From: Spirochaetia bacterium
Lineage (GTDB): Bacteria; Spirochaetota; UBA4802; UBA5550
Direction of reading: 5' to 3'
Assembly: GCA_009885955.1 (NCBI GenBank)
Contig: VFJS01000025.1
Span: 1-61,927 of the forward strand
Length of the DNA: 61,927 nt
Both the position numbers and the translations under genes were made by a program. Every line of letters starts with the position of its first letter. Position 1 is the stretch's first letter. Below are positions 42,639-52,510 of the stretch, piece by piece. The notes below the pieces were generated by a model that ran no database searches, was not told the origin of the DNA, and saw nothing but the letters and a program-made list of their open reading frames with translations.

Positions 42639-43601
42639 ATGAAAAAACGAAAAATATTATTAATGATGGAAAACCCTAAAATAGATATTTTAATTGCCAC
42701 ATACAATGGAGGCGAATTTATTAAAGAACAGCTGGAATCGATTATTAATCAGACCTATACGAATTGGCTGGTGATCATCCGTGATGATGATTCAATTGAT
42801 AATACAAAGGAAATAATCCGTTCCTATAAAAAAAAATATCCCGGAAAAATCAGGATTATTAATGATAATAACAGAAACCTGGGCGTAGTAAAAAATTTCT
42901 CCTGTCTCCTTTCTCAATCATCATCAGAATATATCATGTTCTGCGACCAGGATGATGTATGGCTCCCTGATAAAATTGAAAAAACATTAATAAAAATGCT
43001 TAAAATTGAAAAACAGAATAAAAATGTCCCCATACTTGTTCATACTGACCTTAAAGTGACAGATGAAAAATTAAATATCATTTCTGATTCCTTTTATTCT
43101 TACCAGAAACTCAATCCCTATAATAAATCTTTGAGCAGGCTGCTGATTCAGAATAATGTGACAGGATGCACGGTAATGATTAATAAACTTTTAAGAGATG
43201 CATCCCTTCCCTTTCCTGAAAAAATAATTATCCATGACTGGTACCTTGCCATTATTGCTTCATACAAAGGGATAATCGAATATATACCGGAACCTACATT
43301 GCTGTACAGGCAGCATGAACGAAATACGATAGGAACAAATAAATTTACGACAATGGATATAATAAATAAAATTTTTGAAATTCGATGGGTTTTTTTCCCG
43401 AACCACAAAATGAAGAATTCGAGCTATAGAAATATTATTATATGCATGGAGCAGGCAGGAGATTTTAAAGACAATGAAACTGCTATTATCTTTTCCAGGC
43501 TCCCTGCCTATAACTGGATCATGAGAAGGTTTTATATTCTCAAATATGGTTTTTATAAATATGGATTTCTAAAAAATGTAGCTCTTTTTATAGTTATATA
43601 A
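42639..43601 (+). CDS. Glycosyltransferase family 2
   Basis: A 320-aa GT-A glycosyltransferase: IDILIATYNGGEFIKEQLESIINQTYTNW at the N-terminus, RDDDSIDNT, the metal-binding DQDDVW (about 108-113), and LLYRQHERNTIG, typical of the rhamnan/rhamnosyltransferase RfbF-like group. The start could also be at the later ATG just before ENPKIDI. It lies upstream of a DUF6056 protein on the same strand with 29 nt between them. Sugar donor unknown. Confidence 0.87.
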   Translation: MKKRKILLMMENPKIDILIATYNGGEFIKEQLESIINQTYTNWLVIIRDDDSIDNTKEIIRSYKKKYPGKIRIINDNNRNLGVVKNFSCLLSQSSSEYIMFCDQDDVWLPDKIEKTLIKMLKIEKQNKNVPILVHTDLKVTDEKLNIISDSFYSYQKLNPYNKSLSRLLIQNNVTGCTVMINKLLRDASLPFPEKIIIHDWYLAIIASYKGIIEYIPEPTLLYRQHERNTIGTNKFTTMDIINKIFEIRWVFFPNHKMKNSSYRNIIICMEQAGDFKDNETAIIFSRLPAYNWIMRRFYILKYGFYKYGFLKNVALFIVI

Positions 43602-43630
43602 TAAGCTGCTGTGCATAGATACTTAATTTA

Positions 43631-45148
43631 ATGATGCCATTGAAAAAGTTTGTATTCCCGAAAATATCAGAAAATTTTCTGTTGCTGAATACTTATGGTA
43701 AAACGGGTAAATTATTTACGTATCTATTCATCTTTACTGCCTCGATATCCCTATGTTTCTTTATTCTTCTCGGTGTTTTCAGCTGGCCCATGGGTGATGA
43801 TTTTGTTCTTTCTCTCTATAAATTCTCAGAATCACCCCTTCAATATATCATCCGGAGCTATTTAAGCTGGGACGGGAGATTATTTTCATATATCATATAC
43901 AGCCTTTTGTTTTATCATTTCAATCTGCAGCCATTCCTCTCGCCTGTCATTGTCGTAATCTTCTTTTTGCTCTGCTATTATCTGGTTCTTATATCCAAGT
44001 CATATACGATCAAACCAAAAAGAAATTTCATCATTATTGAAACCACTATGATGATCTGGATAGTATGGCTGGGGGGAATAAAAATCAATGCAGAAGCCAT
44101 TTACTGGTACACCGGCGGGGTTCAATACACCATCATTCCCATGCTCGGTTTTCTCTGGTTGTATTTGATCCATACATTATTAGTAAATACAAATATCTTT
44201 AAACACAAAATTTTTTCAATACCGGCATTCTTCATCTTCAGCTTTTTCATCGGTACCGGGAATCAGACTTTTTCTCCATCGGCTATTGTGATTGTTACGG
44301 TAATATTCATGGTATCAGAAAAAAAATTATCAGAAAATAAAGCGGCCTTTGCCGCATTCATGTTTTTCATCCTGGGCACGATCTGTATGTATGTAACACC
44401 GGGAAATCTTTCACGGGCAAATGCCGAAGGTGTCTCCTCATCAATGATCAATCTATCTTTTTTGCAGCTGGTGATGAACTATTTTACTGTTTTAAAAAAA
44501 TTTTTTCTCCTGTCAAAAAACCTGATTATTATCGCGATTATCGGCAAACTATCCATATCAATACTGACTTATATAATGGGAAATACTTTCCCGCTGATTG
44601 AAGTCAATCCGTCATCACAGGAAAAATCTTTTTTTATAAAATACAGGTCGATGATTTTCACCTTCACCTTTCTCATCGCAGCATTGATAAACATTCTGCC
44701 CTTCAGTTTATTTCCCGATTCAGCAGCGCCCCGTTCAAGCGTATTTTTCAGATTTTTTTTACTCTTATTCATCTGGGGAGCGATGGATTATAGTATCATT
44801 TTATTTATCAGAAAGGCAGAATCTTTTTATTCAATTATTAAATTTTCTTCTTTGATAATCTGCCTGTCCCTGGGGGTTGCCGCTTCGATTATATCAGTCA
44901 AATACAGTGTCGAGGGCCACAAAATAAAAAAGCAGATGAACCGGAGATATGATAAGCTTTCAAATTTGACCTCCGGTGAAAAAAAGAGTGACATACTTTT
45001 AGATCAAATTGAGGGGAAGGCTCCCCCCTGCTATATCAGTTTATACTGGAGTGATATTAAGGATGATAAAAATCATATATTCAACACGTCTCTGGCTAAA
45101 CGCTTCGGCGTGAAAAGCATATCATTGGATAGTGACTCTAAAAAATAA
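43631..45148 (+). CDS. Multi-pass membrane protein, DUF6056/GtrII-like
   Basis: A 505-aa membrane protein with about 10-12 helices. The early loop SWPMGDDFVLS (about 50-60) has the acidic pair expected of GT-C fold glycosyltransferases, and INAEAIYWYTGGVQY is a marker of the DUF6056/GtrII-like group. The tail (about 410-505) is soluble. It is probably a transferase modifying the O-antigen at the periplasmic face, working with the GT2 encoded just upstream. Convergent with the O-antigen ligase gene. Confidence 0.75.
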   Translation: MMPLKKFVFPKISENFLLLNTYGKTGKLFTYLFIFTASISLCFFILLGVFSWPMGDDFVLSLYKFSESPLQYIIRSYLSWDGRLFSYIIYSLLFYHFNLQPFLSPVIVVIFFLLCYYLVLISKSYTIKPKRNFIIIETTMMIWIVWLGGIKINAEAIYWYTGGVQYTIIPMLGFLWLYLIHTLLVNTNIFKHKIFSIPAFFIFSFFIGTGNQTFSPSAIVIVTVIFMVSEKKLSENKAAFAAFMFFILGTICMYVTPGNLSRANAEGVSSSMINLSFLQLVMNYFTVLKKFFLLSKNLIIIAIIGKLSISILTYIMGNTFPLIEVNPSSQEKSFFIKYRSMIFTFTFLIAALINILPFSLFPDSAAPRSSVFFRFFLLLFIWGAMDYSIILFIRKAESFYSIIKFSSLIICLSLGVAASIISVKYSVEGHKIKKQMNRRYDKLSNLTSGEKKSDILLDQIEGKAPPCYISLYWSDIKDDKNHIFNTSLAKRFGVKSISLDSDSKK

Positions 45149-45156
45149 TTTCCGGT

Positions 45157-46452
45157 TTACCGGGGATGTTCAAACAGATGAGATTCATGATCTGCCGCCT
45201 CTGCCCCCCACCAGATGAGAAAAACAACGATAACCATCATTCCCACGAAGTTATAAAGGAAAGGATTTGTATGAGCGGAAATCAGATAGCTCATCAGTCC
45301 GCCGGAGAAAAGCAGATTTGAAAACTTCCATTGCCGGCGGAAAAAAAATATTTTTAAAATCAGGCCTGCCCAGAACAGCACGTAGCAGAGAAATCCAATT
45401 ATCCCCAGTTTCATCAGCAAGGCCACCGGAAGCATTTCATAGGAAAAGGGGGCATGCGGATCGCTGAAATTTGACTTGTCATAGGCGCCGTATCCCCATC
45501 CAAATAACGGCCGCTGCTCCCACATTTTCAGCAGTGCCAGAGACTGTTTCATCCTTGCTGAAAATCCGCTGTCGTCCTGTTCAACATAGGTAACTCTGCT
45601 GAGAAAACCGTATTGGCCCCTGGCAAAGTAGTCAATGGAAGAGATGACTGCCGCAGCAAGAATGAGCCCGGCCAGTACACATCCCCATCTCTCCTTTTCC
45701 AATTTCGATAGCGGCATAATGAACAATAATATTGTGCAGACAACAGCGCCTGAAAAAACCCCCAGCCATATCCCCCGCGTATAAGAAACATAGGCGGCAG
45801 CGCCCAGGATGAATTCTATCGCGATTACATTGAACCGCCTCTTAATCACAAGCGGAGCAGTGAAGATTGCCATGACAATCCAGATGCTGGATATCCAGAA
45901 AACCCTGACATACCCTCCTCCCGAACGGGAGTAGGTGACGAAGATGGATTTATCCGTGTTAAATAACCAGACTAAAAACGACCTGGGCACATCGGACAAG
46001 GGAGAAAACAATTCCAGCCATAACCAGATGGCGAGCTGAAAGAGAGCCAGGCAGGCAGTCACGACCACTACAATTTTTAATAAAATCCGCGCCATCGATT
46101 TCAAATCTGTTGCCGCATAAAACAGCAAAGAAGCAAAGGGAAGAAGTATTAACGACTGGGCATCCTGCACAGCCAGGCGAAATTCAGAACCTGATACCAA
46201 TGGAACGATAAAAACCCATATCAGGCTGATTCCAAAAAAAAATGCAGGCCATAGATAGATATTTGCGAAAGTAAGATTCAAAGGCAATTTATGGGGCCGG
46301 GTAATGATACCGTATATAGCCGACATTACAAGGGCAGCAAGCAGCAGATGCCGCTCCCCCCTGAAAAACAGGCCTAACGGCCCGCCAATAATTGTATCGA
46401 CTATCAAAAGTCCGGTTATAATAATTATCAGTCTATCCTGCTTATTCATCAC
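45157..46452 (-). CDS. O-antigen ligase family protein (WaaL/RfaL-like)
   Basis: A 431-aa inner membrane protein with about 11-12 helices and a large periplasmic loop near residues 275-340, which contains RPLFGWGYGAYD and DPHAPFSYEML. The H/R pattern in this loop is that of the Wzy-C/WaaL family, which joins undecaprenyl-linked glycans to lipid A-core or polymerises them. The sequence does not separate ligase from polymerase. It lies 12 nt downstream of the YfhO-like gene. Confidence 0.82.
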   Translation of the reverse strand: MMNKQDRLIIIITGLLIVDTIIGGPLGLFFRGERHLLLAALVMSAIYGIITRPHKLPLNLTFANIYLWPAFFFGISLIWVFIVPLVSGSEFRLAVQDAQSLILLPFASLLFYAATDLKSMARILLKIVVVVTACLALFQLAIWLWLELFSPLSDVPRSFLVWLFNTDKSIFVTYSRSGGGYVRVFWISSIWIVMAIFTAPLVIKRRFNVIAIEFILGAAAYVSYTRGIWLGVFSGAVVCTILLFIMPLSKLEKERWGCVLAGLILAAAVISSIDYFARGQYGFLSRVTYVEQDDSGFSARMKQSLALLKMWEQRPLFGWGYGAYDKSNFSDPHAPFSYEMLPVALLMKLGIIGFLCYVLFWAGLILKIFFFRRQWKFSNLLFSGGLMSYLISAHTNPFLYNFVGMMVIVVFLIWWGAEAADHESHLFEHPR

Positions 46453-46464
46453 AAACCCTGCCGC

Positions 46465-48585
46465 TCATCCTTCTCTTCTGCGAATTAATATAATACCTGA
46501 AATAAGTGAAACCGCCATATATATAAAACTCGCCAATACAAGCGGGGTCCAGTATCCCGGATCATATCTCCATTCTATCCTATGACGCCCCTCGGGAACA
46601 TAGAGCCCCCTGAAAAACACATTATGCCTGATAACCGGTTTCTCAACCCCATCGATAAAAGCCTTCCATCCTCTGGCAAAACGCTCCGTACTTGCCAGGA
46701 ATCCTCCTTCCCTGTCAGGGACAGAGACATTTATTTTAATATATTCAGGCGAATATATTAAAATTTCTGTTTTGCCATATTGCCCGAATTTTACCGGCTT
46801 TTTATGGAGTGGAATATTTTCTTCTGCAAAGACAGGTATAACATCTCCTTTCCCCACAGTGCCAAGCGCAGATAATACGTTATCATCTGAACCCGATTTT
46901 ATCACTCCCGGGGAGAGCCAGTAAAAATCCGGCAGTTCCATCACAGAAAGAAATTTGCTTTCATAGGTGAGTTTCGTGAATGCCGGAGTGGTCAGGGTTG
47001 TATAAGAATATACCATGAAATCCTTGTTTATATACTGCCTGTTGAAGGCCATCTCATTGTCGGTATATCTTGACATTCTGGGACCCGGGCCTTTTTGAAG
47101 ATAGGTATTTTTTTTGTAATTCAGATTATTATCATCTGTGAGTTTTCTTTTTGTAAATACAGTTTTTCTATTCGTATACAGATGAAATCCTGAATCTGCA
47201 ATTATTAATATAAAAAACACCAGGGCAAGTTTTCTCATATCTTTGATAATATTTCTTTTATGGAGAACAATGCATGCCAGCAATAATGGAAGTATCATTA
47301 GTGAAGGGGCAAATAACCGGAAGAGATATTTTAATTTTAATATATTTTTCATTTCGAGGAAATAGATAACAAATAAAACAATACCCATTACCATTAAAAA
47401 CCATATATTTAAAATCACTCCATTGATCCTGAAATTTTCATTTTTCTTTTCAAATACTGAAAATCCGATACCTGCCCCCAGGGCCAGAATAAATATCCAC
47501 ATATAACGGAAAGGGCTGCTGTAGTGCATATATCCGAATGGTGGAAGTATGTAATAGAGTAATAGTTTTACACCACCGTACCCGCCCAGGGAAACCAGTA
47601 TGAAAAATATGAAAAGAATAATATACTTAACAATATTCTCTTTTTTTCTATAATGATAAAGAGCCATGGCTGTTAATGGAATTGAAAATATCCCGGTATA
47701 GCCGTTAGCCATTGATATGTCTGTGCCGAGAAAATCCCTGCCTATAATGTTTGTAAAAGGCGATACCAAAGATAATGCTGATACCGGGGTGAATATATAG
47801 GTATAATTGGCATCATGGAGGGACAGCGGCCCGGTCCTGATAGTAAAATCCGGGCCTGCAATGAAAAAGGATACCAGTACCGGTGACCAGATAATTATAG
47901 CCCCTGCAGCTATGACGGCAAGATGAATAATAATCCTGGGAAAATTCTCCCTTGAAGCGTACCTGATAAAAAGCCACAGTGCCAGAGAAAATCCGGTGTA
48001 AAAAACTAACACAGGATATCCCCCCAGGGAAGACAAACCAAGAAAAAGTGAAGAGATAATTGCATAACCGGAATTTTTTCTGATGATCGATAATTCCCCT
48101 GTAAAAAATACCCATGGGAGCCATGCTGCGGCACACAGGAAGGATGTATGTTCTGCATGGCCGATAAAAAACCCCGAAAACACAAATGCCAGTGCGGCAG
48201 CGATTCCGCCACGGAATGAACATGAATACAGCCTGCACAGAAAAATCATTCCCACCCCGCCCCACCACCATAACGTGAGCCAATATGCCATAAATGCGGG
48301 GAATGATTTGGAAAAAATAAACGTATAAAGAATGGCAAGGGGGCTTACTATGGGGTTAACCGGTTCAGCATGAAAGGGGATGCCTCCATTTGAATAGGGG
48401 TCCCACAGAGGGAAACGGAAATCTTTTAATGAATCCATGAGATATGAAAATGCAGGGAAATCATAATCCCTGGCGTCCCACATCGGTTCAAATAAACCGG
48501 TTAAGAGCGGAGATACCAGTATAAAAAAAATAAAGGTAAAAAATACAGCCTGTTTCAGTTCTTGTTTTTCAAAAAATTTATTCAT
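46465..48585 (-). CDS. YfhO-like multi-pass membrane protein
   Basis: A 706-aa protein with 11-13 membrane helices and a C-terminal periplasmic domain. PMWDARDYDFPAFSYLMDSL near residue 33 and the DPYSNGGIPFHAEP loop that follows are typical for the YfhO branch of GT-C glycosyltransferases; FARGWKAFIDGVEKPVIRHN and VPEGRHRIEWRYDPG are the usual YfhO C-terminal segments. In Gram-positives YfhO adds sugars to teichoic acids; here a role in O-antigen or lipid-linked glycan decoration is inferred from neighbours. Confidence 0.82.
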   Translation of the reverse strand: MNKFFEKQELKQAVFFTFIFFILVSPLLTGLFEPMWDARDYDFPAFSYLMDSLKDFRFPLWDPYSNGGIPFHAEPVNPIVSPLAILYTFIFSKSFPAFMAYWLTLWWWGGVGMIFLCRLYSCSFRGGIAAALAFVFSGFFIGHAEHTSFLCAAAWLPWVFFTGELSIIRKNSGYAIISSLFLGLSSLGGYPVLVFYTGFSLALWLFIRYASRENFPRIIIHLAVIAAGAIIIWSPVLVSFFIAGPDFTIRTGPLSLHDANYTYIFTPVSALSLVSPFTNIIGRDFLGTDISMANGYTGIFSIPLTAMALYHYRKKENIVKYIILFIFFILVSLGGYGGVKLLLYYILPPFGYMHYSSPFRYMWIFILALGAGIGFSVFEKKNENFRINGVILNIWFLMVMGIVLFVIYFLEMKNILKLKYLFRLFAPSLMILPLLLACIVLHKRNIIKDMRKLALVFFILIIADSGFHLYTNRKTVFTKRKLTDDNNLNYKKNTYLQKGPGPRMSRYTDNEMAFNRQYINKDFMVYSYTTLTTPAFTKLTYESKFLSVMELPDFYWLSPGVIKSGSDDNVLSALGTVGKGDVIPVFAEENIPLHKKPVKFGQYGKTEILIYSPEYIKINVSVPDREGGFLASTERFARGWKAFIDGVEKPVIRHNVFFRGLYVPEGRHRIEWRYDPGYWTPLVLASFIYMAVSLISGIILIRRREG

Positions 48586-48667
48586 TCTGTTTTAACTATC
48601 AAAACATCAATCATTTGTCAACACCGGCATTTGAGCTGCTTATTGAGGTCAGACGATGATACATCCA

Positions 48668-49426
48668 TCATTCCTTCCTGGCAATTAAAAATATAGAACT
48701 TCCGAAGGGTTTAACATTCAATAAAAAATTTTCAAACAGGACAATTTGATAGAGCAGTTCATTTACTATTTTATTCGGTATGGTAAGGTCGGACGTAATA
48801 ATAGTATTATGAAATAATTGTAATTTCATCCTCTGTACCAGCCTCACTGCATAAATAACCGGAGACAGTAAAAAAGGCCAATACATCTTTTTCATTATTT
48901 TAAAATGATGATTATCAAAAAGTCTAACAACATCCTCATTGGAAAAACGGCTCCCGATTCCCACGGCCCTATCATGCACACCCCTGAATATCTTCATGGC
49001 CGGGAGATTCATGATCAATATCCCGTTAACCTTCAGTATTTCATGAATATCCTTTATGATTGCTCTCCTTTCATCCTCGGTAAAAAAATATAAAACATCG
49101 TTGCAGATGATAACATCAGCGCTGCCAGTTGTATATTTTTTTTTTATATTTTTCATATCGCACCTGGCTGCAGGCAGATGTTTTGCAAGGCATATATCAA
49201 CGGCATGTTCCGACACATCAATTCCGCTGGTATTATTATATCCTTCCCTCAAAAGGTATTTCATAGTCCCGCCGGTACCGCATCCGGCATCGATGATTGT
49301 TATATTATTATCATAAAAATTATTTTTTATCCCCTTCATCACCAGATCCCGAAGGCTTTTGTACCACCAGTGGTTCTCTTCCGCTTCCGACATCTTTGCA
49401 TATTCATCAATGCGATTAATCATCAT
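48668..49426 (-). CDS. Class I SAM-dependent methyltransferase
   Basis: A 252-aa methyltransferase. Motif I is IIDAGCGTGGTMKYL (about 43-57), followed by SGIDVSEHAV and DVIICNDVLYFFTEDERR, the usual order of the Rossmann-like SAM fold. It begins EYAKMSEAEENHWWYKSLR, a start often seen in methyltransferases beside glycosyltransferases. The target could be a sugar or a lipid-linked intermediate. Its ATG touches the stop codon of gtrA, indicating cotranscription. Confidence 0.87.
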   Translation of the reverse strand: MMINRIDEYAKMSEAEENHWWYKSLRDLVMKGIKNNFYDNNITIIDAGCGTGGTMKYLLREGYNNTSGIDVSEHAVDICLAKHLPAARCDMKNIKKKYTTGSADVIICNDVLYFFTEDERRAIIKDIHEILKVNGILIMNLPAMKIFRGVHDRAVGIGSRFSNEDVVRLFDNHHFKIMKKMYWPFLLSPVIYAVRLVQRMKLQLFHNTIITSDLTIPNKIVNELLYQIVLFENFLLNVKPFGSSIFLIARKE

Positions 49427-49818
49427 TATGCCTTGAACACATACAACTTCTGGAGCACAAAAGATATCAAGACAATAATTATTATTGAAAAAAACTGCCC
49501 CACGTACAGATCTACATTAATTTTCTCAACCATAAATTCCAATAAGAATACATTTATAAAAAAAATACAAACATATGAAAAAATCATTTTAATGACCATG
49601 AGTGGATTAGTCTTTTCATCTTTTTTGAATGTATATTTCTTGTTCAATATAAAACTGACCGCAATGCCCAGGGCATAATCTACTGCAAGGGAAATCCTGT
49701 ATCCGACACCGGAATAGATTAATAGGGAATATATCAGATAATTCAGTACTGTATTTATTATCCCGACAATATTGAATTTTATGAATTGGATTAACGTATC
49801 TCTTTTTTTATGGTCCAT
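49426..49818 (-). CDS. GtrA-family membrane protein
   Basis: A 130-aa protein with four membrane helices and the GtrA start FIKFNIVGIINTVLNYLIYSLLI. GtrA proteins are thought to flip undecaprenyl-phosphate-linked sugars, working with a GtrB-type glycosyltransferase. Exactly such an enzyme is encoded immediately upstream, overlapping by 28 nt, so the pair is a Gtr module for side-chain glycosylation. Confidence 0.87.
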   Translation of the reverse strand: MDHKKRDTLIQFIKFNIVGIINTVLNYLIYSLLIYSGVGYRISLAVDYALGIAVSFILNKKYTFKKDEKTNPLMVIKMIFSYVCIFFINVFLLEFMVEKINVDLYVGQFFSIIIIVLISFVLQKLYVFKA

Positions 49819-50702
49819 TGGGGGGTTTTATTGATATCCAGGTATTGCTTTCCGATATATTCCCCGATGAGGCCCAGGAAGGTGAGCTGTACCCCGGAGA
49901 AGAGAAGTATCACGATAACAAGAAAAGTCCATCCCACGGGCGTGCCGGGATAAAAAAGTTTTTCTATAACAGCCAGTATTATCAGGATGAATCCCAGGCA
50001 TGAAAGTGCAATGCCGAATCCGGTAAATACCCTCAAGGGCTTTATGGAAAAATTGATAAACATGTTAAGCCAGAGGGATATGAGCTTTTTTAGCGTATAT
50101 CCGGACTTTCCGGCCTGTCTATCAGAATGTTCAACGGTAACTGATGAAATATTATCAGTTACCCTGAGGATAAGGCCGTCAATATAGGGGAAAGGCCCCT
50201 TGTATTTAATAATTTCCCTGATAACATCCTGTTTTATAACCTTGAAACTGGATAGGTATAAATCTTTGGGCTTATTCAGAAGCCAGGTGGATACAATATT
50301 ATTAAACCTGCTCCCCAGATTTCTGAAAAGGTGATGCCTCTTTTTCTCATACCGGGAATAGACAACGTCAAAACCTTTCGCTGCCTCTTCCACGAGCTTG
50401 ATAATTTCCCCCGGGGGGTTCTGAAAATCATCATCGATGATGGCAGCAAAGTCCCCGCCGGCATAATTCAACGCGCACATAACGGCATTATGCTCGCCGA
50501 AATTTCTCCTCAGGGAAATAAATGTCACCGGCCTGTTTTTCCTTGCAAGCCTTTCGCAAATCTCTTCACTGGCATCGGAACTTCCGTCATTCACCAGGAT
50601 GATCTCCAGCTTGTATCTCCGGAGCTCCCTGATAACACTATATACCAGTTTCTCGATTGATTCAGCCCCGTTGTAAACGGGAATACAGACCGATAATTTC
50701 AT
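49791..50702 (-). CDS. GtrB-like polyprenyl-phosphate glycosyltransferase (GT2)
   Basis: A 303-aa DPM1/GtrB-type enzyme: SVCIPVYNGAESIEKLV, ILVNDGSSDASEEI, the DXD region AIIDDDFQNPPGEI (about 87-100), then two C-terminal membrane helices and QYLDINKTPQW, all as in relatives that charge undecaprenyl phosphate with a sugar. It overlaps gtrA by 28 nt, which couples the two. Confidence 0.9.
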   Translation of the reverse strand: MKLSVCIPVYNGAESIEKLVYSVIRELRRYKLEIILVNDGSSDASEEICERLARKNRPVTFISLRRNFGEHNAVMCALNYAGGDFAAIIDDDFQNPPGEIIKLVEEAAKGFDVVYSRYEKKRHHLFRNLGSRFNNIVSTWLLNKPKDLYLSSFKVIKQDVIREIIKYKGPFPYIDGLILRVTDNISSVTVEHSDRQAGKSGYTLKKLISLWLNMFINFSIKPLRVFTGFGIALSCLGFILIILAVIEKLFYPGTPVGWTFLVIVILLFSGVQLTFLGLIGEYIGKQYLDINKTPQWTIKKEIR

Positions 50703-50711
50703 GTGCCCTGC

Positions 50712-51797
50712 CTAAAATTTATTCAAAATCTCTATTACTTTATACATATCATTTTCTCCATGAAAGTATGCAATGGGGAGGCTGATGGTTGTATCATGAA
50801 TCTTCTCAGATATGGGAAAATGCTGATTGTCCAGGTGTCCCTCCAAAGCCTTCTGCCTGTGGGGCGGTACGGGGTAATGAATCTCAGTCATGATTTCATT
50901 CCGTAAAAGATATTCCCTGAGCCTGTCCCTCTCCTCATGCCTGATGGTGTAAATATGATACACATCAAAATAATCATCCTCGACAACAGGTTTGATAAAA
51001 TCATCTTTTAGATTTGAATTGTAGAGAGATGCGAGCATTCTCTTATGTGAATTTATATCATCCAGTTTTTTTAGTTTAATCAAAAGAAAGGCAGCCTGTA
51101 TTTCATCAAGCCTGGAGTTGTATCCGATAGTGGTGTTGTAATATTTCTTTTCGAAGCCGTAGTTTCTCAGGATTTTCATCGATTCAGCAAGATTTTTATC
51201 ATCGGTGATAATCGCGCCGCCGTCTCCCAGGGCGCCGAGGTTTTTCGTAGGGTAAAAACTGAATGCACCGATTTCACCGAAGGTTCCGGTTTTTTTTCCT
51301 TTATACATGGCCCCATGGGACTGTGCACAGTCTTCAATAACCTTTAATCCATACTTACCTGCTATATGCAAAATTGAATTCATGTCGCAGGGCTTTCCAT
51401 ATAAATGGACAGCAATTAAGGCCCTGGTTTTACCGGTTATTTTTTCCTCAATTTTCCCCGGATCAATATTGTATGTAGCTATGTCAGGTTCTACGAGTAC
51501 CGGTTTTAATCCATTGTGAATGATGGATAAGATGGTTGCAATGTATGTGTTTGACGGGACGATTACTTCGTCCCCTGCGTTGAAGTTCAGGGCCCGCAAT
51601 GACAGCATTAAGGCATCAAGCCCCGAAGCCACACCGTGGCAGAACCGGCTGCCGTTATATGCAGCAAAGTCCCTTTCAAATTCAGCAACCCGTTCCCCCA
51701 GAATAAACCAGCCGCTTTCCATGACTTTCTGAAAGGCTGCCGTATATTCCTGGAAAAAGGGCATATTGGAATATTTCAGATTTTCATATTCAATCAC
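50712..51797 (-). CDS. fdtB: dTDP-3-amino-3,6-dideoxy-hexose transaminase (FdtB/QdtB-like DegT family)
   Basis: A 361-aa PLP enzyme of the DegT/DnrJ/EryC1 family. It has [16 protein letters not shown], the PLP contact [11 protein letters not shown] and the lysine segment [16 protein letters not shown] (about 180-195). Pairing with the ketoisomerase FdtA (4-nt overlap upstream) points to synthesis of a dTDP-3-acetamido-3,6-dideoxyhexose (Fuc3N or Qui3N). The acetyltransferase FdtC and the dTDP-glucose genes rmlA/rmlB are not in the window. Confidence 0.88.
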   Translation of the reverse strand: MIEYENLKYSNMPFFQEYTAAFQKVMESGWFILGERVAEFERDFAAYNGSRFCHGVASGLDALMLSLRALNFNAGDEVIVPSNTYIATILSIIHNGLKPVLVEPDIATYNIDPGKIEEKITGKTRALIAVHLYGKPCDMNSILHIAGKYGLKVIEDCAQSHGAMYKGKKTGTFGEIGAFSFYPTKNLGALGDGGAIITDDKNLAESMKILRNYGFEKKYYNTTIGYNSRLDEIQAAFLLIKLKKLDDINSHKRMLASLYNSNLKDDFIKPVVEDDYFDVYHIYTIRHEERDRLREYLLRNEIMTEIHYPVPPHRQKALEGHLDNQHFPISEKIHDTTISLPIAYFHGENDMYKVIEILNKF

Positions 51798-52168
51798 GAA
51801 TATTTCTCATCAATGTAATCATGAACATCATAATGCTCCGAAGCGAGTACAAGGAGTACGGCATCAGCGCTGAAATTATACATGGTATGCCAGTCCTCGC
51901 ATTTCACGATAAGGCATTTCCCCGGCTCATCAAGGAGAAAGATCTCCTCGGATTTCCCATTATTAACGTAAATATCACACGTTCCATGGACAGAGATCAG
52001 GGCCTGTATATTTTTATGGTGCCGGTGCCCGCCCCTTACAACTTCTTTTTCTACACCGTAAATGTAAAATACTCTGTTGATCTTAAAGCCAATTTCCTTT
52101 CCTTCTTCCAGGACCGTCAGAATTCCCTTTTCATTGGAAAATGTATGCAGATTTAATAAATATGCCAT
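51794..52168 (-). CDS. fdtA: dTDP-4-keto-6-deoxyglucose 3,4-ketoisomerase (FdtA/QdtA-like cupin)
   Basis: A 124-aa WxcM-like cupin. The signature [27 protein letters not shown] (about 32-58) carries the conserved His pair of the active site. It turns dTDP-4-keto-6-deoxyglucose into the 3-keto isomer for the transaminase encoded next. Sequence alone does not decide between the galacto (FdtA) and gluco (QdtA) product. It is the first gene of the minus-strand operon running to 45157. Confidence 0.88.
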   Translation of the reverse strand: MAYLLNLHTFSNEKGILTVLEEGKEIGFKINRVFYIYGVEKEVVRGGHRHHKNIQALISVHGTCDIYVNNGKSEEIFLLDEPGKCLIVKCEDWHTMYNFSADAVLLVLASEHYDVHDYIDEKYS

Positions 52169-52510
52169 TATATTCCCTTATTTTTATAGGTTCATATTTA
52201 TACATCTTATTTAAAAGTGAAGCCAAATTTATGTGGAGTACCATTTTATTTTAATAAAGCATATATTTATTGCATGATTCAATGAATATCATGAATTAAA
52301 ATATTTCTTGACATAGCACTCTTGCATTCTTATTTAGAAATTACCACCTGAAAAATATTAATCATATATATTATGATTATCAATCAATCGGGAACATATA
52401 TCATTTATAAAATAATGTAATTGTCAAGATATTTTAAATCAAATGAGTATTACCTTTTTACATATTAAAAAATTAATACTTTTTTTGTTCTCCCTTTTTT
52501 TAATTGAATT
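52169..52510. other. AT-rich divergent promoter region
   Basis: 342 bp with nothing recognisable beyond very AT-rich sequence. It separates the fdtA operon (minus) from a glycosyltransferase (plus), so it must contain both promoters. Confidence 0.5.
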